From NCBI RefSeq assembly GCF_015704865.1, contig NZ_JADQTO010000044.1, forward strand, positions 1 through 53,338: a stretch of 53,338 bases of DNA, written 5' to 3'. Shown in pieces: positions 31,567-43,063 of the stretch. Under the pieces are notes generated by a model that did no database searches, was not told the DNA's origin, and was given only the letters and a program-made list of their open reading frames with translations. Each line of letters begins with the position of its first letter. The stretch's first letter is position 1. This DNA is from Actinoplanes aureus. Lineage in GTDB: Bacteria > Actinomycetota > Actinomycetes > Mycobacteriales > Micromonosporaceae. The position numbers and the translations under genes are program-made.

Positions 31567-32364
31567 CTACAACCAGGACTTGATGGCGTCAACCGTCTCC
31601 TCCGGCGCGCTCAGGTTCGGGCAATGCCCCGTCGCGTTCATGGTCACGAAGGTGCTCTCCGGGGTGTGCTTGTGCACATACTCACCCACCACGGTGGGCG
31701 CGATCACATCGTCCGAGCACTGCAAAATCAGCGAGGGTACGCGTGACCGCGGCAGATCGGCCCGGTTGTCCGAGAGGAACGTGACCCGGGCGAACTTCTT
31801 GGCGATCTCCGGATCGGTACGGCAGAAGCTGTTCGTCAGCTCGTCCCCCAGCTCCGGCCGGCCGGGATTTCCCATGATCACCGGAGCCATCGCGCTGGAC
31901 CAGCCCAGATAGTTGCTGTCCAGCGACTCCAGCATCTCCTCGATGTCGGAGCGCCGGAACCCGCCGACGTAACCGTCCGCCTCGTCGTTGATGTAGCGCG
32001 GCGACGGACCCACCATCACCAGACCGGCGAAGCGCTCCGGCTCGCGGTTGGCGGCCAGCAGGCCGATCATCGCGCTCACCGAGTGACCGACGAAGATCAC
32101 ATCACGCAGGTCGTTCTCCCGCACGATCTCCAGGACGTCCTCGGCGTAGCCGTCGAGGGTGGAGTAACGGGCGTCGTCGTACGCCGACAGGTCCGACTTA
32201 CCGTTGCCGACGTGGTCGAACAGGACGATCCGATGGGTGTCCGCGAAGGCCGGCGTGACGAAACGCCACATGTTCTGGTCACAGCCGTATCCGTGTGCGA
32301 ACAGCATCGGCCGGCCAGATTCGGCCCCAGCCATGGTGACGGCGTTTCTCTGCGTGGTTCTCAT
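31567..32364 (-). CDS. RsbQ-like alpha/beta hydrolase
   Basis: 265 residues, close to Bacillus RsbQ (269). The sequence runs M-L-F-A-H-G-Y-G-C-D-Q-N-M-W, L-F-D-H-V-G-N-G-K-S-D, then the nucleophile G-H-S-V-S-A-M (Ser95), Asp218/219 in Q-C-S-D-D-V, and His247 in A-T-G-H-C-P. RsbQ uses Ser96, Asp219 and His247, so the triad positions coincide. RsbQ is required for RsbP activity in the Bacillus energy-stress pathway and belongs with the plant receptors D14 and KAI2. A start at TTG 32370 or 32373 is possible because GGAGG lies 6 or 3 bases before them and 12 before the ATG at 32364. It is first in the operon with the RsbP-like and STAS genes. Confidence 0.9.
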   Translation of the reverse strand: MRTTQRNAVTMAGAESGRPMLFAHGYGCDQNMWRFVTPAFADTHRIVLFDHVGNGKSDLSAYDDARYSTLDGYAEDVLEIVRENDLRDVIFVGHSVSAMIGLLAANREPERFAGLVMVGPSPRYINDEADGYVGGFRRSDIEEMLESLDSNYLGWSSAMAPVIMGNPGRPELGDELTNSFCRTDPEIAKKFARVTFLSDNRADLPRSRVPSLILQCSDDVIAPTVVGEYVHKHTPESTFVTMNATGHCPNLSAPEETVDAIKSWL

Positions 32365-32403
32365 GCTCAACAAAACCCTCCGGGTCGGGCGGTGGCGAAC
32401 GTA

Positions 32404-32416
32404 TCACCGGTGGTGA
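32404..32416. promoter_or_regulatory. Inverted repeat upstream of the RsbQ-like operon
   Basis: TCACC-GGT-GGTGA lies 40 bases upstream of the hydrolase start and overlaps a possible -10 on the minus strand (TACGTT, on the flank of the repeat). The 252 bases between the hydrolase and the divergent membrane-protein gene hold no other feature that I see. Candidate operator only. Confidence 0.3.
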
Positions 32417-32616
32417 CTCCGGGCACTTCCCGGCCGCACGGCGCGCACCGACGGCGGGTCCGGGTAACCATACGACTCCGGAGCGTTCCGCACATCGCCC
32501 TCGTTGTCCGGCATTCGCGCCGACCGTCCGGTTCTGGACCCCCCGTCCCCCTGGCATGGAGCTCCTAACCTGGGGCAAGACGTTCGTCCTCAGGCGTGCG
32601 GGAGGAGATCGAAACA

Positions 32617-34152
32617 ATGGCCGACCAGCCGCCGGTCGACCCGACCCCGGCCGCCGGAGTGTCCGAGCCGTCCCGGATCGCGGAGTCCGCCGATCCGGCC
32701 ACCCTGGACCTGCCGTCCCGGTGGAGCGGTGCCGCGGCGGTGCCCGAGACCGGGCCGCGGCGGTCGAGGTGGGCACGCCTGTGGGAGCGGGTGAGCGGAG
32801 CCGAGCCGGAGCCCGCGGAGCCCGACGACTGGGCGACCATGCCCGCCGTCGATCCCTGGGCGGACCAGGACACCCCGGTCTGGCCGGAGACCTTCGCCGC
32901 GGAGACCGCGCTCCCGGCCGCCCGCTTCGACGCACCGGCCGGCACGGGGGCCGCGTCCCAGGCATCGACCGGCACGGCGGCCGCATCCCCGCCCACCAGG
33001 CAGGATGCCGTCCCGCCACCCACCCGGCTGGACGCCGCACCTCCGCCCACCAGGTTGGACCCCGCAGCGCCGTATGGCCACGCCGCATCACCGGCCGCCG
33101 CCAAGGCGGCCGATGCCGCCGAGAAGGCGATGGCCGACGCCCTGGCCGCCGGCTCCAAGGTCCTCGATGCCGCGAAGGCGGCCGCGGTCGTGGCCGCGGC
33201 GAAAGCCGCCGAGCAGGCCGCGAAAGCCGGCCAGGTGGCAAAGGCCGGCCAGGCCGCGATCGCAAACCAGGCCGCGAAGGTCAGCCAGACCAACAGCCCA
33301 GGTCAGACCGGCAGCCCAGGTCAGAATGGCAACGCAGGGCAGGCCGGCAGCGCAGGTCAGACCCGCGGGACCGCCCGGCCCGCCATCCCCGCGCCCGGCA
33401 CCTACCCGCCACCGGCGGGCGGCACCGGCCTGCCTCCCATGCGCCCGAAGCTGCGGCCCTGGCGACGGGCGAAAGCCCCCGCGCAGCCGCCGCAGACCCG
33501 GATTCCGGTCCAGCCGCGCCCCGCACCGGTGCGTCCGGCGCCGCCGCCCTGGGCAGCCCGCCCGGTCCCGCCCCGGCGTCGCGGCCGGGTCCGCCGCTGG
33601 CTGCGCCGGATGACGCTGCTGACCGTGCTGGGCCTGGTGCTCTGCTGCGGTGGCCCGCTCGCCTACTGGCAGTTCCCGGTCGCCCGGCAGCACCCGGTCT
33701 CCGCGGTACTGCCGGACTCCTTCGCCGACCTCGACCTGCGCGACACCGCGGCCGGGCAACGCGCCGCCGAGCGGCTCGCCGAGCAGTTGCAGGAGGCCGG
33801 TTCGGCGGGTGACGCGTTCGCCGGGACCTACGCCGACGGGCGTGGCAAGCGGGTCACCGTGTTCGGTGTCACCGGCTGGCGGCTGACTCCGGGCTCCGAC
33901 GTGGACACCCAGCTGGACCGGCTCACCAGCGAGCTCAAGCTCAAGGATGTCCAGTCCTACGACGTCGGTGAGTTCGGTGTGCACGAACGCTGCGGCGTCG
34001 GGCGGCTGAACAACAGCTCGGTGGTGGCGTGCGCCTGGGCGGATCACGGCAGCCTGGCCACCGTCCTGCTCACCCGCCGCTCGATCGAGGAGAGCGCCGA
34101 GCTGGTCGCCGGTCTGCGGTCCGTGGTGCTCACTCCGAAGTACTGGAGCTGA
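32617..34152 (+). CDS. Single-pass membrane protein with Ala/Pro/Gln-rich cytoplasmic region and WADHGS extracellular domain
   Basis: 511 residues. An acidic N-terminus with W-A-R-L-W-E-R-V is followed by P-P-T-R-L-D repeats (about 125-148), an Ala/Lys helical stretch (about 155-215), a Gly-Gln repeat tract (S-P-G-Q-T-G type) and a Pro/Arg-rich part. One TM helix spans about 332-353. The outer C-terminal domain (about 365-511) has Cys459 and Cys472 and the motif A-C-A-W-A-D-H-G-S-L-A. It is paralogous to the protein starting at 52234. ATG 32617 has GGGAGGAG nine bases upstream. No known function; the fold looks like a small extracytoplasmic sensor or binding domain held by a disulfide. Confidence 0.78.
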   Translation: MADQPPVDPTPAAGVSEPSRIAESADPATLDLPSRWSGAAAVPETGPRRSRWARLWERVSGAEPEPAEPDDWATMPAVDPWADQDTPVWPETFAAETALPAARFDAPAGTGAASQASTGTAAASPPTRQDAVPPPTRLDAAPPPTRLDPAAPYGHAASPAAAKAADAAEKAMADALAAGSKVLDAAKAAAVVAAAKAAEQAAKAGQVAKAGQAAIANQAAKVSQTNSPGQTGSPGQNGNAGQAGSAGQTRGTARPAIPAPGTYPPPAGGTGLPPMRPKLRPWRRAKAPAQPPQTRIPVQPRPAPVRPAPPPWAARPVPPRRRGRVRRWLRRMTLLTVLGLVLCCGGPLAYWQFPVARQHPVSAVLPDSFADLDLRDTAAGQRAAERLAEQLQEAGSAGDAFAGTYADGRGKRVTVFGVTGWRLTPGSDVDTQLDRLTSELKLKDVQSYDVGEFGVHERCGVGRLNNSSVVACAWADHGSLATVLLTRRSIEESAELVAGLRSVVLTPKYWS

Positions 34153-34282
34153 GCACCCACCCGGGCCCGGCGGTCGCGCTGGGGCCCGGAGCGGGCGGGA
34201 AGCTCGCGCGGTGGAGCGGGGACGGCCGGACTCCGGCGGGACGGTGGCTGCGCGTACCGAAAAGGAAGCGGAACCGGAATGC

Positions 34283-34954
34283 CTAGGCCTCGCGCTTGGC
34301 CGGCGCGTAGCGCGGCACGTATTCCTGGCCGGTGAGTTTCTGGATCTCGGCCATCACCTGGTCGGTGAGTTCGCGCAGCGCGGTCCGGTCGTCGGACCGG
34401 CCGACCGTCTCGATCGGGCGGCCGAACTTGACCGTGACGGTGTTGCGCATCAGTTTCGGGTAGAGGCGGCCGATCGGCTGGACCTTCTCGGTGCCGAGCA
34501 TGCCGACCGGGATGATCGGCACGCCGGCGGCGACGGCCAGGCGCGCCACGCCGGTACGGCCGCGGTAGAGCTTGCCGTCCGGCGAGCGGGTGCCCTCGGG
34601 GTAGACGGCGACCAGGTCACCGCCCTCGAGCGCGGGGATGGCCGCGTCGAACGCGGTGAGCGCCGCCCGCCCGCCGGCCCGCTCGACCCGGATCGCGCCG
34701 AGCCCCTCCATCAGCTTGCGGTTGAGGAAGCCCTTGACGCCGGTGCCGGTGAAGTAGTCGGACTTGGCCCAGAACGCGAGGTGCCGCGGGACCACCGCGC
34801 CGAGGAAGAGCTCGTCGGCGACGGAGAGGTGATTGCCGGCGAAGATCGCGCCGCCGGTGCGCGGGATGTTCTCGATGCCTTCGACGTGCGGCCGCCAGCC
34901 AGTCATCAACGCCTTGCCGACGGTGACCTTGCCGATCGAGTAGAGCAGCGGCAA
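34283..34954 (-). CDS. 1-acyl-sn-glycerol-3-phosphate acyltransferase (PlsC family)
   Basis: 223 residues. The acyltransferase motifs are G-N-H-L-S-V-A-D-E-L-F (catalytic H-x4-D), F-L-N-R-K-L-M-E-G-L-G-A-I-R-V-E-R, and V-Y-P-E-G-T-R-S-P-D-G (E-G-T-R). It would transfer a fatty acyl group to lysophosphatidic acid or a similar acceptor at the inner membrane. The TTG start at 34954 is preceded by GGAGG at five bases and no ATG lies nearby. It is convergent with the membrane-protein gene to the left (130 bases between stops, containing a weak GGGCCC-flanked inverted repeat). Confidence 0.92.
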   Translation of the reverse strand: MPLLYSIGKVTVGKALMTGWRPHVEGIENIPRTGGAIFAGNHLSVADELFLGAVVPRHLAFWAKSDYFTGTGVKGFLNRKLMEGLGAIRVERAGGRAALTAFDAAIPALEGGDLVAVYPEGTRSPDGKLYRGRTGVARLAVAAGVPIIPVGMLGTEKVQPIGRLYPKLMRNTVTVKFGRPIETVGRSDDRTALRELTDQVMAEIQKLTGQEYVPRYAPAKREA

Positions 34955-35050
34955 CTCGTCCTCCGGGAAACACCTGGGTGCCTAGTAGTAAATGGGTGCT
35001 GTGAGGTTATCGGACGACAAGGCCGAAGTACCTAATGATCTTGCGCGACG

Positions 35051-35087
35051 GCCCGGACATTCGCCCACACCAGGCGAACATCCGGGC
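35051..35087 (-). terminator. ileS terminator hairpin
   Basis: Arms 35051-35065 and 35073-35087 pair over 13 of 15 positions with two central mismatches, starting 12 bases after the ileS stop. No U-run. Confidence 0.65.
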
Positions 35088-35098
35088 CATTCGGCTAT

Positions 35099-38248
<3,150 letters not shown>

Positions 38249-38261
38249 GGTTCTCCTCAAG

Positions 38262-38445
38262 CAGTTCACATCTCGTGACTGCGAGGACGAGCCTCTCGGG
38301 CCCGCGGTACCACCTCGCTTGACGGGTTGCCCCGCCCGCTCATTCGCCGGATGCTGCGCGGTCCGGTGTCCGCCCGGTTCTACTAGGGCAAAGCCCGTTC
38401 TTCCGGAGGCTCCCCGGTGATGGCCGGTTCGTCGCCTGCGTTCGC
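38262..38445 (-). promoter_or_regulatory. ileS T-box riboswitch, translational type
   Basis: On the minus strand the T-box core TGGTACCGCG lies at 38303-38312. A short stem I carries the specifier ATC (38419-38421) in G-G-C-C-ATC-A-C-C-G-G, matching tRNA-Ile. GCGAGG (38313-38318) can pair with CCTCGC beyond the T-box bulge, or the TCCTC at 38283-38287 can instead pair with GAGGA of the ribosome binding site (38254-38258). The two pairings exclude each other, so uncharged tRNA-Ile would free the ribosome binding site. The compact stem I and lack of a terminator match the ileS T-boxes described in mycobacteria and other actinobacteria. Confidence 0.92.
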
Positions 38446-38534
38446 ACAACGATACCGGGCACGCTTCGCTTCCCTCATCCGCATTAACCCCAACCCCATT
38501 CGGGGTACGCGCCACGAAGAGTCCCGCCACGGCC

Positions 38535-38563
38535 GGGGCGACCAGCGTCGCTGGTCACGCCCC
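38535..38563 (-). terminator. phoD terminator hairpin
   Basis: GACCAGCG and CGCTGGTC are perfect arms around one central base, extended by GGGGC/GCCCC. It lies 36 bases after the phoD stop at 38599 and just upstream of the ileS leader. Confidence 0.65.
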
Positions 38564-38598
38564 TGCCGCCGGCGCCGGGCGGAGAGCCCGGGTCGAGC

Positions 38599-40119
38599 TC
38601 AAGGCCGAAGCGTCGTCGACCAGAGACTCACCCCGTCCCGATCGCGCAGGTGCACGGTGAACGCGCCCGACCGACCGTCGATCTCCACCTCGCCGAAGTG
38701 CTGGAACCCGTCGGCCGGCGACGTATTCGCGACCGGCGGCGCGTTGACGAATACCGCTTCCGGCCCGAACGTGCCGTCCAGGGCGTTCGGCCCGAAAGCT
38801 CCGGCGTGCGCGGGCCCGGAGACGAATTCCCAGAACGGGGTGAAGTCCTGGACCGCCGCCCGCGCCGGGTCGTAGTGGTGGGCGGCCGTGTAGTGCACGT
38901 CCGCGGTGAGGAACACGATCCCGGTCACCCGGTGCCGGTGCGCAGACCGCAGCACCTCGGCGAACTCCAGCTCGCGGCCCTTCGGCGTACCGGGGTCGCC
39001 CTGGGCCACCCCCTCCTGCGCCGCGGGGCCGTCCGGCACGATGATGCCCAGCGGCAGGTCGGCGGCGATCACCTTCCAGGTCGCGCGACTGCGGCGCAGC
39101 CCGTCGATCAGCCACTCCCGCTGTTCCCGGCCGAGCAGGCCACGCTTCGGGTCGGCGTACGTGTTCCCGTCGTTCACGTCCTTGACCGTCCGCATGTCCA
39201 GCACGAACACGTCGAGCAACGGCCCGTACGGGATCCGGCGGTAGATCGGCGCGGTCGTCCCCGGGATCGGCAGCCACTCGTGGAACGCCTGCTGCGCCCG
39301 CCCGGCAAGCACGTCGACCCGCTTCTCGGTGTACCGGGCGTCGGTCAGGATCTCCCCCGGGTACCAGTTGTTCGTCACCTCGTGGTCGTCCCACTGGTTG
39401 ATCTGCGGCACCTCGGCCGCGAACCGCCGGTAGTGCTCGTCCAGCAGGTTGTACGCGTACTGGCCGCGGAACTCGTCCAGGGTCTCGGCGACCTTGGACT
39501 TCGGCTCGGTGATCAGGTTCCGCCAGATCCGGCCGTCGGGGAGGGTCACGGTCGGTGCGAGCGGGCCGTCCGCGTACACGGTGTCGCCGCTGTGCAGCAG
39601 GAAGTCCGGCCGCCGGCGGCGCATCGATTCGAAGAGCCGCATTCCGCCGAAGGCGGGATCGATGCCCCAGCCCTGCCCGGCCACGTCAGCGGTCCACACG
39701 AATCGCACGTCACCGCGGCGCACCGGCGCCGTGGTGAGCTCACCGCTCACCGGCGCGCTGAACAGCCCCGGCCGGTCCAGGCTCTCCACCTTGACCCGGT
39801 AGTACACCCGCTCGCCGGCGGGCAGGCCACGCAGCCGCACCTTGCCGGTGAAGTCGGTCTCCGGGGTGACCACCGGCCCGCGCAGCACGCGGGAACCGCG
39901 GAAGTCCGGCCGCCGGCTGGTCTGCACCCACAGCCGGCCCGGACGATCCGCCCGGCTCCACACGACTGCCGTGTCCGCGGTGGCGTCGCCGCTCTGCACG
40001 CCGTGGGTGAGGATCGGGCGGGCCGGGCCCGCCGAGAACGCCGGCGCTTCGAGGACGGCACCGGCGACGCCGCCCGCCACACCGGCCCGCAACAGATTCC
40101 GTCGGGAGATCAAGCTCAT
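38599..40119 (-). CDS. phoD: PhoD-type alkaline phosphatase, Tat-secreted
   Basis: 506 residues. The twin-arginine signal M-S-L-I-S-R-R-N-L-L-R-A-G is followed by a hydrophobic stretch and A-F-S-A. An N-terminal fibronectin-like PhoD_N domain (about 38-135) precedes the metallophosphatase domain with W-T-A-D-V-A-G-Q, H-S-G-D-T-V-Y-A-D-G, W-D-D-H-E-V-T-N-N and L-T-A-D-V-H-Y-T-A-A-H-H-Y-D-P, which carry the Fe/Ca ligands of PhoD. It releases phosphate from phosphodiesters or monoesters outside the cell. Start ATG 40119. The 58 bases before the divergent ArsR-type gene show no clear Pho box. Confidence 0.93.
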   Translation of the reverse strand: MSLISRRNLLRAGVAGGVAGAVLEAPAFSAGPARPILTHGVQSGDATADTAVVWSRADRPGRLWVQTSRRPDFRGSRVLRGPVVTPETDFTGKVRLRGLPAGERVYYRVKVESLDRPGLFSAPVSGELTTAPVRRGDVRFVWTADVAGQGWGIDPAFGGMRLFESMRRRRPDFLLHSGDTVYADGPLAPTVTLPDGRIWRNLITEPKSKVAETLDEFRGQYAYNLLDEHYRRFAAEVPQINQWDDHEVTNNWYPGEILTDARYTEKRVDVLAGRAQQAFHEWLPIPGTTAPIYRRIPYGPLLDVFVLDMRTVKDVNDGNTYADPKRGLLGREQREWLIDGLRRSRATWKVIAADLPLGIIVPDGPAAQEGVAQGDPGTPKGRELEFAEVLRSAHRHRVTGIVFLTADVHYTAAHHYDPARAAVQDFTPFWEFVSGPAHAGAFGPNALDGTFGPEAVFVNAPPVANTSPADGFQHFGEVEIDGRSGAFTVHLRDRDGVSLWSTTLRP

Positions 40120-40165
40120 GATGTGATGCCTATCGATCGAATCTGACCGCCAGGTGGCCTCAGCC

Positions 40166-40171
40166 TAAACT
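40166..40171 (+). promoter_or_regulatory. -10 element of the ArsR-type gene, leaderless layout
   Basis: TAAACT, six bases, then GTG 40178. CTGACC at 40143-40148 lies 17 bases upstream and matches four of six positions of TTGACA. Transcription should start on the GTG. Confidence 0.62.
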
Positions 40172-40177
40172 CCACCT

Positions 40178-41197
40178 GTGATCCGGATCGAGCTCGATGA
40201 ACCGACTTTGGCCCGCACGCGGATCGCGATCAGCCCGCTCGGCGAGGCCGTCTGCAGCCTCTACCTGCTGCATCGCAATCCCGGTGGCGCGCCGTGGCCG
40301 TACGACGCGTGGGCCCGCACCGCCCGCCGGATCCTGGAGACCGATCCGGCGACCGAGCCGCTGTCCCTCTACGCCCAACTGCCCGGTGCCTCACCGGACT
40401 TCATCGACCCGATCCCGGAAACCGCCCTGCCGACCATCGGCGAGCAGCTCGAACGGCTCCGCGAGACCCCGGCCGACGTGATCGGGGAGCAGTTGGACAA
40501 GCACTACCCGGACGGTGACGTGCCGGAGGTCCTGCGGCCGTTCCGGGACGACCGGCGGGCGGCGCTGGACCGGCTCGCGGGCGGGCTGGCGGCGTACTGG
40601 GACGCGGCGATCGCACCGCACTGGCCGGCGATGCGGGCCGCGCTGGACGAGGAGGTGCTGCTGCGGGCCCGGGCGCTGGCGGCCGACGGACCGGACGCCC
40701 TGCTCGCCCGGCTGCACGACCGGATCCGCTGGGAGCGGCCGGTGCTCACCCTGGTCAAGCCGCTGGAGCACAGTTTCGACGCGGTGGATCAGCGGCTTCT
40801 GCTGGTCCCGCTGATCTTCTCCCGGGGTGCGCTGATGTGCTCCACCGACCACCCCGAGGTGGTCATGGTCACCTACCAGTCGCGTGGGGCCGCCGTACTG
40901 GCCGAGACCCCGGCGCCATCGGTCCCGGAGGACCAGGACCGCCTGGCTGTCCTGCTCGGGCGGGGCCGGGCGTCCGTACTCCGCGCCCTCACCGTCCCCG
41001 CCACCACCACCGCGCTGGCGGTGGCCCTGGGCCTGGCCCCCAGCACGGTCTCCGAACACCTGACCGGCTTGCAGGCGGCCGGCGTCGTGCATCGCCGCCG
41101 GGCGGGCAGGCGGGTCCTCTACGGCCTGGAACCCGCAGGCACAGCCCTGGTCACCCTGCTGACCGGCGACCCAACCCCGATCGAGACGGCCTCCTGA
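40178..41197 (+). CDS. ArsR-type winged-helix transcriptional regulator
   Basis: 339 residues. A long N-terminal domain (about 1-255) of the type called DUF5937 has S-P-L-G-E-A-V-C-S-L and H-W-P-A-M-R-A-A-L-D-E-E. The C-terminal winged helix (about 260-335) has T-T-T-A-L-A-V-A-L-G-L-A-P-S-T-V-S-E-H-L-T-G-L and a basic wing (R-R-R-A-G-R-R-V-L-Y). The DNA-binding part is at the C-terminus, as in the larger actinobacterial ArsR-like proteins; no metal-binding Cys-x-Cys is seen. The ABC exporter genes begin 130 bases downstream on the same strand and are the likely target. The GTG start fits a leaderless message. Confidence 0.88.
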   Translation: MIRIELDEPTLARTRIAISPLGEAVCSLYLLHRNPGGAPWPYDAWARTARRILETDPATEPLSLYAQLPGASPDFIDPIPETALPTIGEQLERLRETPADVIGEQLDKHYPDGDVPEVLRPFRDDRRAALDRLAGGLAAYWDAAIAPHWPAMRAALDEEVLLRARALAADGPDALLARLHDRIRWERPVLTLVKPLEHSFDAVDQRLLLVPLIFSRGALMCSTDHPEVVMVTYQSRGAAVLAETPAPSVPEDQDRLAVLLGRGRASVLRALTVPATTTALAVALGLAPSTVSEHLTGLQAAGVVHRRRAGRRVLYGLEPAGTALVTLLTGDPTPIETAS

Positions 41198-41327
41198 CCA
41201 GCCGCCAGCCACTCCCTCCTCCCGCCTGTCTCCCCCTCTCCGCTCGCCCGCCCTTTCCTCGGCGCGGAGATTCGGCGGCGGCCGAATCCGTTTCCCGGCG
41301 GCCCGGGTCGCTCTAGCGTCGGCGACC

Positions 41328-42305
41328 ATGGGAAGTGAGTACGCGATCGAGGCAGAGGGGCTGCGCCGCACCTACCGCACCCGGACCGGCTGGCTGAAGC
41401 CCCGGCGCAGCGAGGTGGAGGCGGTCCGCGGCATCGACCTGACGGTCCGCCGCGGCGAGCTGTTCGGCCTGCTCGGGCCGAACGGCGCCGGCAAGACGAC
41501 CACCATCAAGATGCTCAACACGCTGCTGATCCCGACCGCGGGCACGGCCCGGATCTGCGGTTTCGACGTGGTCACCCGGACCAGGGAGGTGCGTCGCCGG
41601 ATCGGGTACGTCTTCGGCGGCGACCGGGGCCTCTACGACCGGCTCTCCGGCCTGGACAACCTGCGCTACTTCGCCGAGCTCTACGGTGTCCCGCCCCACC
41701 AGCAGAAGTCCGCCATCGCCGAACTGCTGGACCTGGTCGGGCTGACCGGCCGCGAGCACGAGCGGGTGGAGGGCTACTCCCGCGGCATGCGCCAGCGGCT
41801 GCACATCGCCCGTGGCCTGCTGCACGACCCGGACGTGCTGTTCCTGGACGAGCCGTCGATCGGTGTCGACCCGGTGGCCGCCCGGGAACTGCGCCGCACC
41901 GTCGGAAACCTCGCCGCGAACGGCACCACGGTCCTGCTGACCACCCACTACATGGCCGAGGCCGACGAGCTCTGCGACCGGATCGCGGTGATCGCGGACG
42001 GCCGGCTCCAGGCGCTCGGCACCCCGGCCGAGCTGCGTAGTCACGCGGACGGGCGGCGGGTGGTCGAGGTGGAGGCGTACGGCGTACCGGACTCCGCGAT
42101 CGCCGCCCTCCGGGGACTCCCCGGCGTACGCGAGACCGCCGTCGAGGAACGCGGCACGCTGCAACTGCTGACCGTGCAGTCCGACGCGCACCTGGACGTG
42201 CAGGGTGACGTGCTCCGGGAGCTCGCGGGTGTCCGGCTCGGCCGGGTCGCCAGCCGGGAACCCACCCTGGAGGACGCGTACGTGGCGATCGTGAACGCCG
42301 CATGA
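41328..42305 (+). CDS. ABC-2 type exporter, ATP-binding protein
   Basis: 325 residues. Walker A is G-P-N-G-A-G-K-T-T, the signature is Y-S-R-G-M-R-Q-R, Walker B is V-L-F-L-D-E-P, and the H-loop is T-T-H-Y-M-A-E-A. The extended C-terminal domain (about 235-325) is typical of DrrA/NatA-type exporters of drugs or lipids. The stop overlaps the next start (ATGA). TAGCGT lies eight bases before the ATG. Substrate unknown; the upstream ArsR-type regulator suggests induced export. Confidence 0.93.
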   Translation: MGSEYAIEAEGLRRTYRTRTGWLKPRRSEVEAVRGIDLTVRRGELFGLLGPNGAGKTTTIKMLNTLLIPTAGTARICGFDVVTRTREVRRRIGYVFGGDRGLYDRLSGLDNLRYFAELYGVPPHQQKSAIAELLDLVGLTGREHERVEGYSRGMRQRLHIARGLLHDPDVLFLDEPSIGVDPVAARELRRTVGNLAANGTTVLLTTHYMAEADELCDRIAVIADGRLQALGTPAELRSHADGRRVVEVEAYGVPDSAIAALRGLPGVRETAVEERGTLQLLTVQSDAHLDVQGDVLRELAGVRLGRVASREPTLEDAYVAIVNAA

Positions 42306-43063
42306 GGACACTCCTGATCGGCACGCTGATGCACGCCAAACACATGAGCCGCTCCCCGTTCGAGGTGTCGCTGGCCCTGGTCATCCCGGTGGTCCAGGCC
42401 ACCATGGCGGTCCACCTGTTCCGGGCCGGGCAGGAACCGCACCGGCTGCTCGAGGCCGCGGTCGGCGCCGGCCTGATGGGCGTCTGGTCCTCGGTGCTCT
42501 TCGGCTCCGGCGGTGCCATCCAGAACCAGCGCTGGCAGGGCACCCTGGAGATGATCATCATGGCGCCCCGGCGGCCGGTGACCGTACTCCTGCCGATCAC
42601 CGCGGCCACCGCGATCACCGGCACCTACGCCATGCTCGCCACCCTGCTCTGGGGCCGCCTGCTGTACGGGATCCCGCTCGACCTGGCCCGCCCGTACGCC
42701 TTCCTCGCCGCCACCCTCGCCTGCGTGGCCGGGCTGGGCATGTTCGGCCTGCTGCTCGCCTCGACGTTCGTCCTGCTCCGCAACGCCAACGCCCTGGCGA
42801 ACCCGCTCGAATACCCGATCTGGCTGCTCTCCGGGATGCTGGTGCCGATCAGCGTGCTGCCGTCCTGGACCGTCCCGATCGCGGCGGTCCTCCCCACCAC
42901 GTGGGGCGCCCGGGCGGTACGGGAGGCCACGGTCGGCGGCCCGGTCTGGCCCTCGATCGGGATCTGCCTGGCGATCGGAACGGGCTGCCTGCTGCTCGGC
43001 GCGTACTGCCTCACCTCGTTCGAACGCCGTGCCCGCGCGGCCGCGACCCTGGCGCTCTCATGA
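42302..43063 (+). CDS. ABC-2 type exporter permease 1
   Basis: 253 residues with about six TM helices, starting after a short basic segment. Recognisable features are the amphipathic F-G-S-G-G-A-I-Q-N-Q-R-W-Q-G-T-L-E region, as in NodJ/DrrB permeases, and L-E-Y-P-I-W-L-L-S-G-M-L-V-P. It overlaps the ATPase gene and the second permease gene by four bases each (ATGA), so the three are one translational unit. A half-transporter, probably pairing with permease 2. Confidence 0.88.
   Translation: MRTLLIGTLMHAKHMSRSPFEVSLALVIPVVQATMAVHLFRAGQEPHRLLEAAVGAGLMGVWSSVLFGSGGAIQNQRWQGTLEMIIMAPRRPVTVLLPITAATAITGTYAMLATLLWGRLLYGIPLDLARPYAFLAATLACVAGLGMFGLLLASTFVLLRNANALANPLEYPIWLLSGMLVPISVLPSWTVPIAAVLPTTWGARAVREATVGGPVWPSIGICLAIGTGCLLLGAYCLTSFERRARAAATLALS

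Noticed and set aside
38249..38530. N-terminal extension of IleS
   Set aside because: This stretch is the T-box leader; the real start is ATG 38248 with a clear ribosome binding site.
40120..40177. Pho box between phoD and the ArsR-type gene
   Set aside because: No GTTCACC-like direct repeats in the 58 bases, so phosphate control is not shown.
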